Below are positions 63,221-64,000 of a stretch of DNA of 64,000 bases, piece by piece (the stretch's first letter is position 1; each line of letters begins with the position of its first letter). Location: NCBI GenBank assembly GCA_963716125.1, contig OY970294.1:992001-1056000 (forward strand), written 5' to 3'. The notes under the pieces are model-generated. The model saw only the letters and a program-made list of their open reading frames with translations. It was not told the origin of the DNA and did not search any database. Position numbers and translations under genes: made by a program. Source of the stretch: Acidiluteibacter sp963716125 (GTDB lineage: Bacteria > Bacteroidota > Bacteroidia > Flavobacteriales_E > Vicingaceae).

Positions 63221-64000
63221 ATGGCTAATAAAGTGGCTTCAAAAGATTCAACAAAAACAGTAGAAGAAAAATTGCAAGCATTATATGACCTGCAAGAGAT
63301 TGATTCTAAAATTGATAAAATTAGAACTATTCGTGGTGAATTGCCATTAGAAGTTCAAGATTTAGAAGATGATATCGCTGGTTTAGAGACTAGAAGTTCT
63401 AAGTATGATGAGGAAGTCAATACTTTAGAAACGGATATTTCTAATAAAAAAAATGCAATGTCTGCTTCAAAAGAGGCAATCAAAAAGTATACTGAACAAC
63501 AAAATAATGTTAGAAATAACAGAGAATACGATTCTTTAACAAAGGAAATTGAATTTCAAAATTTAGAAATTCAATTGGCTGAAAAGAGAATTAAGGAGTA
63601 TAAAAGCAAAATTGATGATAAGAAAGTAATTTTAGATGAGGCTAAAGCTACTTTAGAATCAAGAAAGAAAGAATTAGAGCACAAAAAAGGTGAGCTTGAT
63701 GAAATTATTGCCGAAACTCAAAAGGACGAAACGGAATTGTTGAAAGCTTCTGAAAAAGCTCAATCAAGAATTGACGATAGATTACTAACTGCTTACACTA
63801 GGATTAGAGAGAATGCTAGAAATGGTTTGGCAGTTGTACCTGTAGAGAGAGATTCTTGTGGAGGTTGTTTTAATCAAATTCCACCGCAACGCCAATTAGA
63901 TATTAAAACTCATAAAAAAATTATTGTGTGCGAGCACTGTGGAAGAGTATTAGTAGATACTGTTATTGCAGGAATTGAAGAAGAAGTAGTAGAAGAAGCA
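63221..64000 (+). CDS. Coiled-coil C4 zinc-ribbon protein (3' end beyond window)
   Basis: 260 codons are visible without a stop. A short N-terminal segment is followed by a long antiparallel coiled coil (about 15-190; heptads rich in Glu/Lys/Leu such as LEDDIAGLETRSSKYDEEV) and then a zinc ribbon with CGGC (C213, C216) and CEHC (C237, C240). This is the architecture of the bacterial zinc-ribbon family (DUF164-type, like H. pylori HP0958), linked in some species to flagellar or RNA-binding roles. Here it is probably co-transcribed with the Nif3-like gene (3-base gap). The acidic tail (EEEVVEEA) continues out of the window. Confidence 0.9.
   Translation, partial: MANKVASKDSTKTVEEKLQALYDLQEIDSKIDKIRTIRGELPLEVQDLEDDIAGLETRSSKYDEEVNTLETDISNKKNAMSASKEAIKKYTEQQNNVRNNREYDSLTKEIEFQNLEIQLAEKRIKEYKSKIDDKKVILDEAKATLESRKKELEHKKGELDEIIAETQKDETELLKASEKAQSRIDDRLLTAYTRIRENARNGLAVVPVERDSCGGCFNQIPPQRQLDIKTHKKIIVCEHCGRVLVDTVIAGIEEEVVEEA

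Noticed and set aside
1..64000. Phage, conjugative element or biosynthetic gene cluster
   Set aside because: No phage structural, relaxase, type IV secretion or assembly-line genes are seen; the only mobile element is the IS3-family copy.
1..64000. tRNA or rRNA genes
   Set aside because: Scanning the intergenic gaps showed no T-loop-like segment with matching acceptor arms; gaps are mostly repeats, terminators or AT-rich leaders.

Overview
This AT-rich window looks like the chromosome of a marine or environmental member of the Bacteroidota, most likely Flavobacteriia-like. The evidence is eight proteins with type IX secretion (T9SS) C-terminal sorting domains, promoters with the Bacteroidota -7 element TAnnTTTG, little Shine-Dalgarno signal, lipid A genes (lpxH, lpxK), and a block of uvrA, ECF sigma factor, small protein, nth, bcp and recA. 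I cannot name the genus from sequence alone.

Layout. (1) 1-33.1 kb: a head-to-tail array of six giant paralogous secreted proteins (five complete at 1675-2017 aa, one cut by the left window edge). They are built from an N-terminal galactose-binding-like or jelly-roll-like module, CARDB-like Ig domains, right-handed beta-helix domains, FN3/MAM-like modules and an almost invariant T9SS sorting domain. Each gene ends in the same strong hairpin terminator. The array is mosaic: modules and single polymorphisms are shuffled among the copies, as expected from gene conversion. I propose it as the best candidate for an undescribed system, a surface-protein diversification locus. (2) 33.1-42.3 kb: housekeeping genes (uvrA, sigma factor, nth, bcp, recA, a TPR lipoprotein gene with a one-base frameshift, and an ABC-F ATPase). 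(3) 42.3-46.3 kb: short AT-rich repeats, then ribD-eamA-yigZ on the minus strand and prmC on the plus strand.

(4) 46.3-50.9 kb: an accessory island. An IS3-family element with a canonical A AAA AAG frameshift site and a 4-bp target duplication sits at the left edge of an array of eight 175-bp tandem repeats. The array is followed by another T9SS-exported protein gene, whose stop codon lies inside a ninth copy of the same repeat. (5) 50.9-55.4 kb: an MsbA-like ABC exporter, rpmH (L34), gap (GAPDH), a 32-bp palindromic repeat cluster and a frameshifted AAA ATPase/DUF4143 gene. (6) 55.4-62.0 kb: a tightly packed minus-strand run lpxK - purine nucleoside phosphorylase - T9SS LVIVD-type protein - gatB - TlpA-like lipoprotein - lpxH, putting two lipid A steps in one probable operon. 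(7) 62.1-64.0 kb: a Nif3-like protein and a coiled-coil C4 zinc-ribbon protein cut by the right edge.

No tRNA, rRNA or CRISPR was recognised. Functional calls come from motif reading only; no database search was run.
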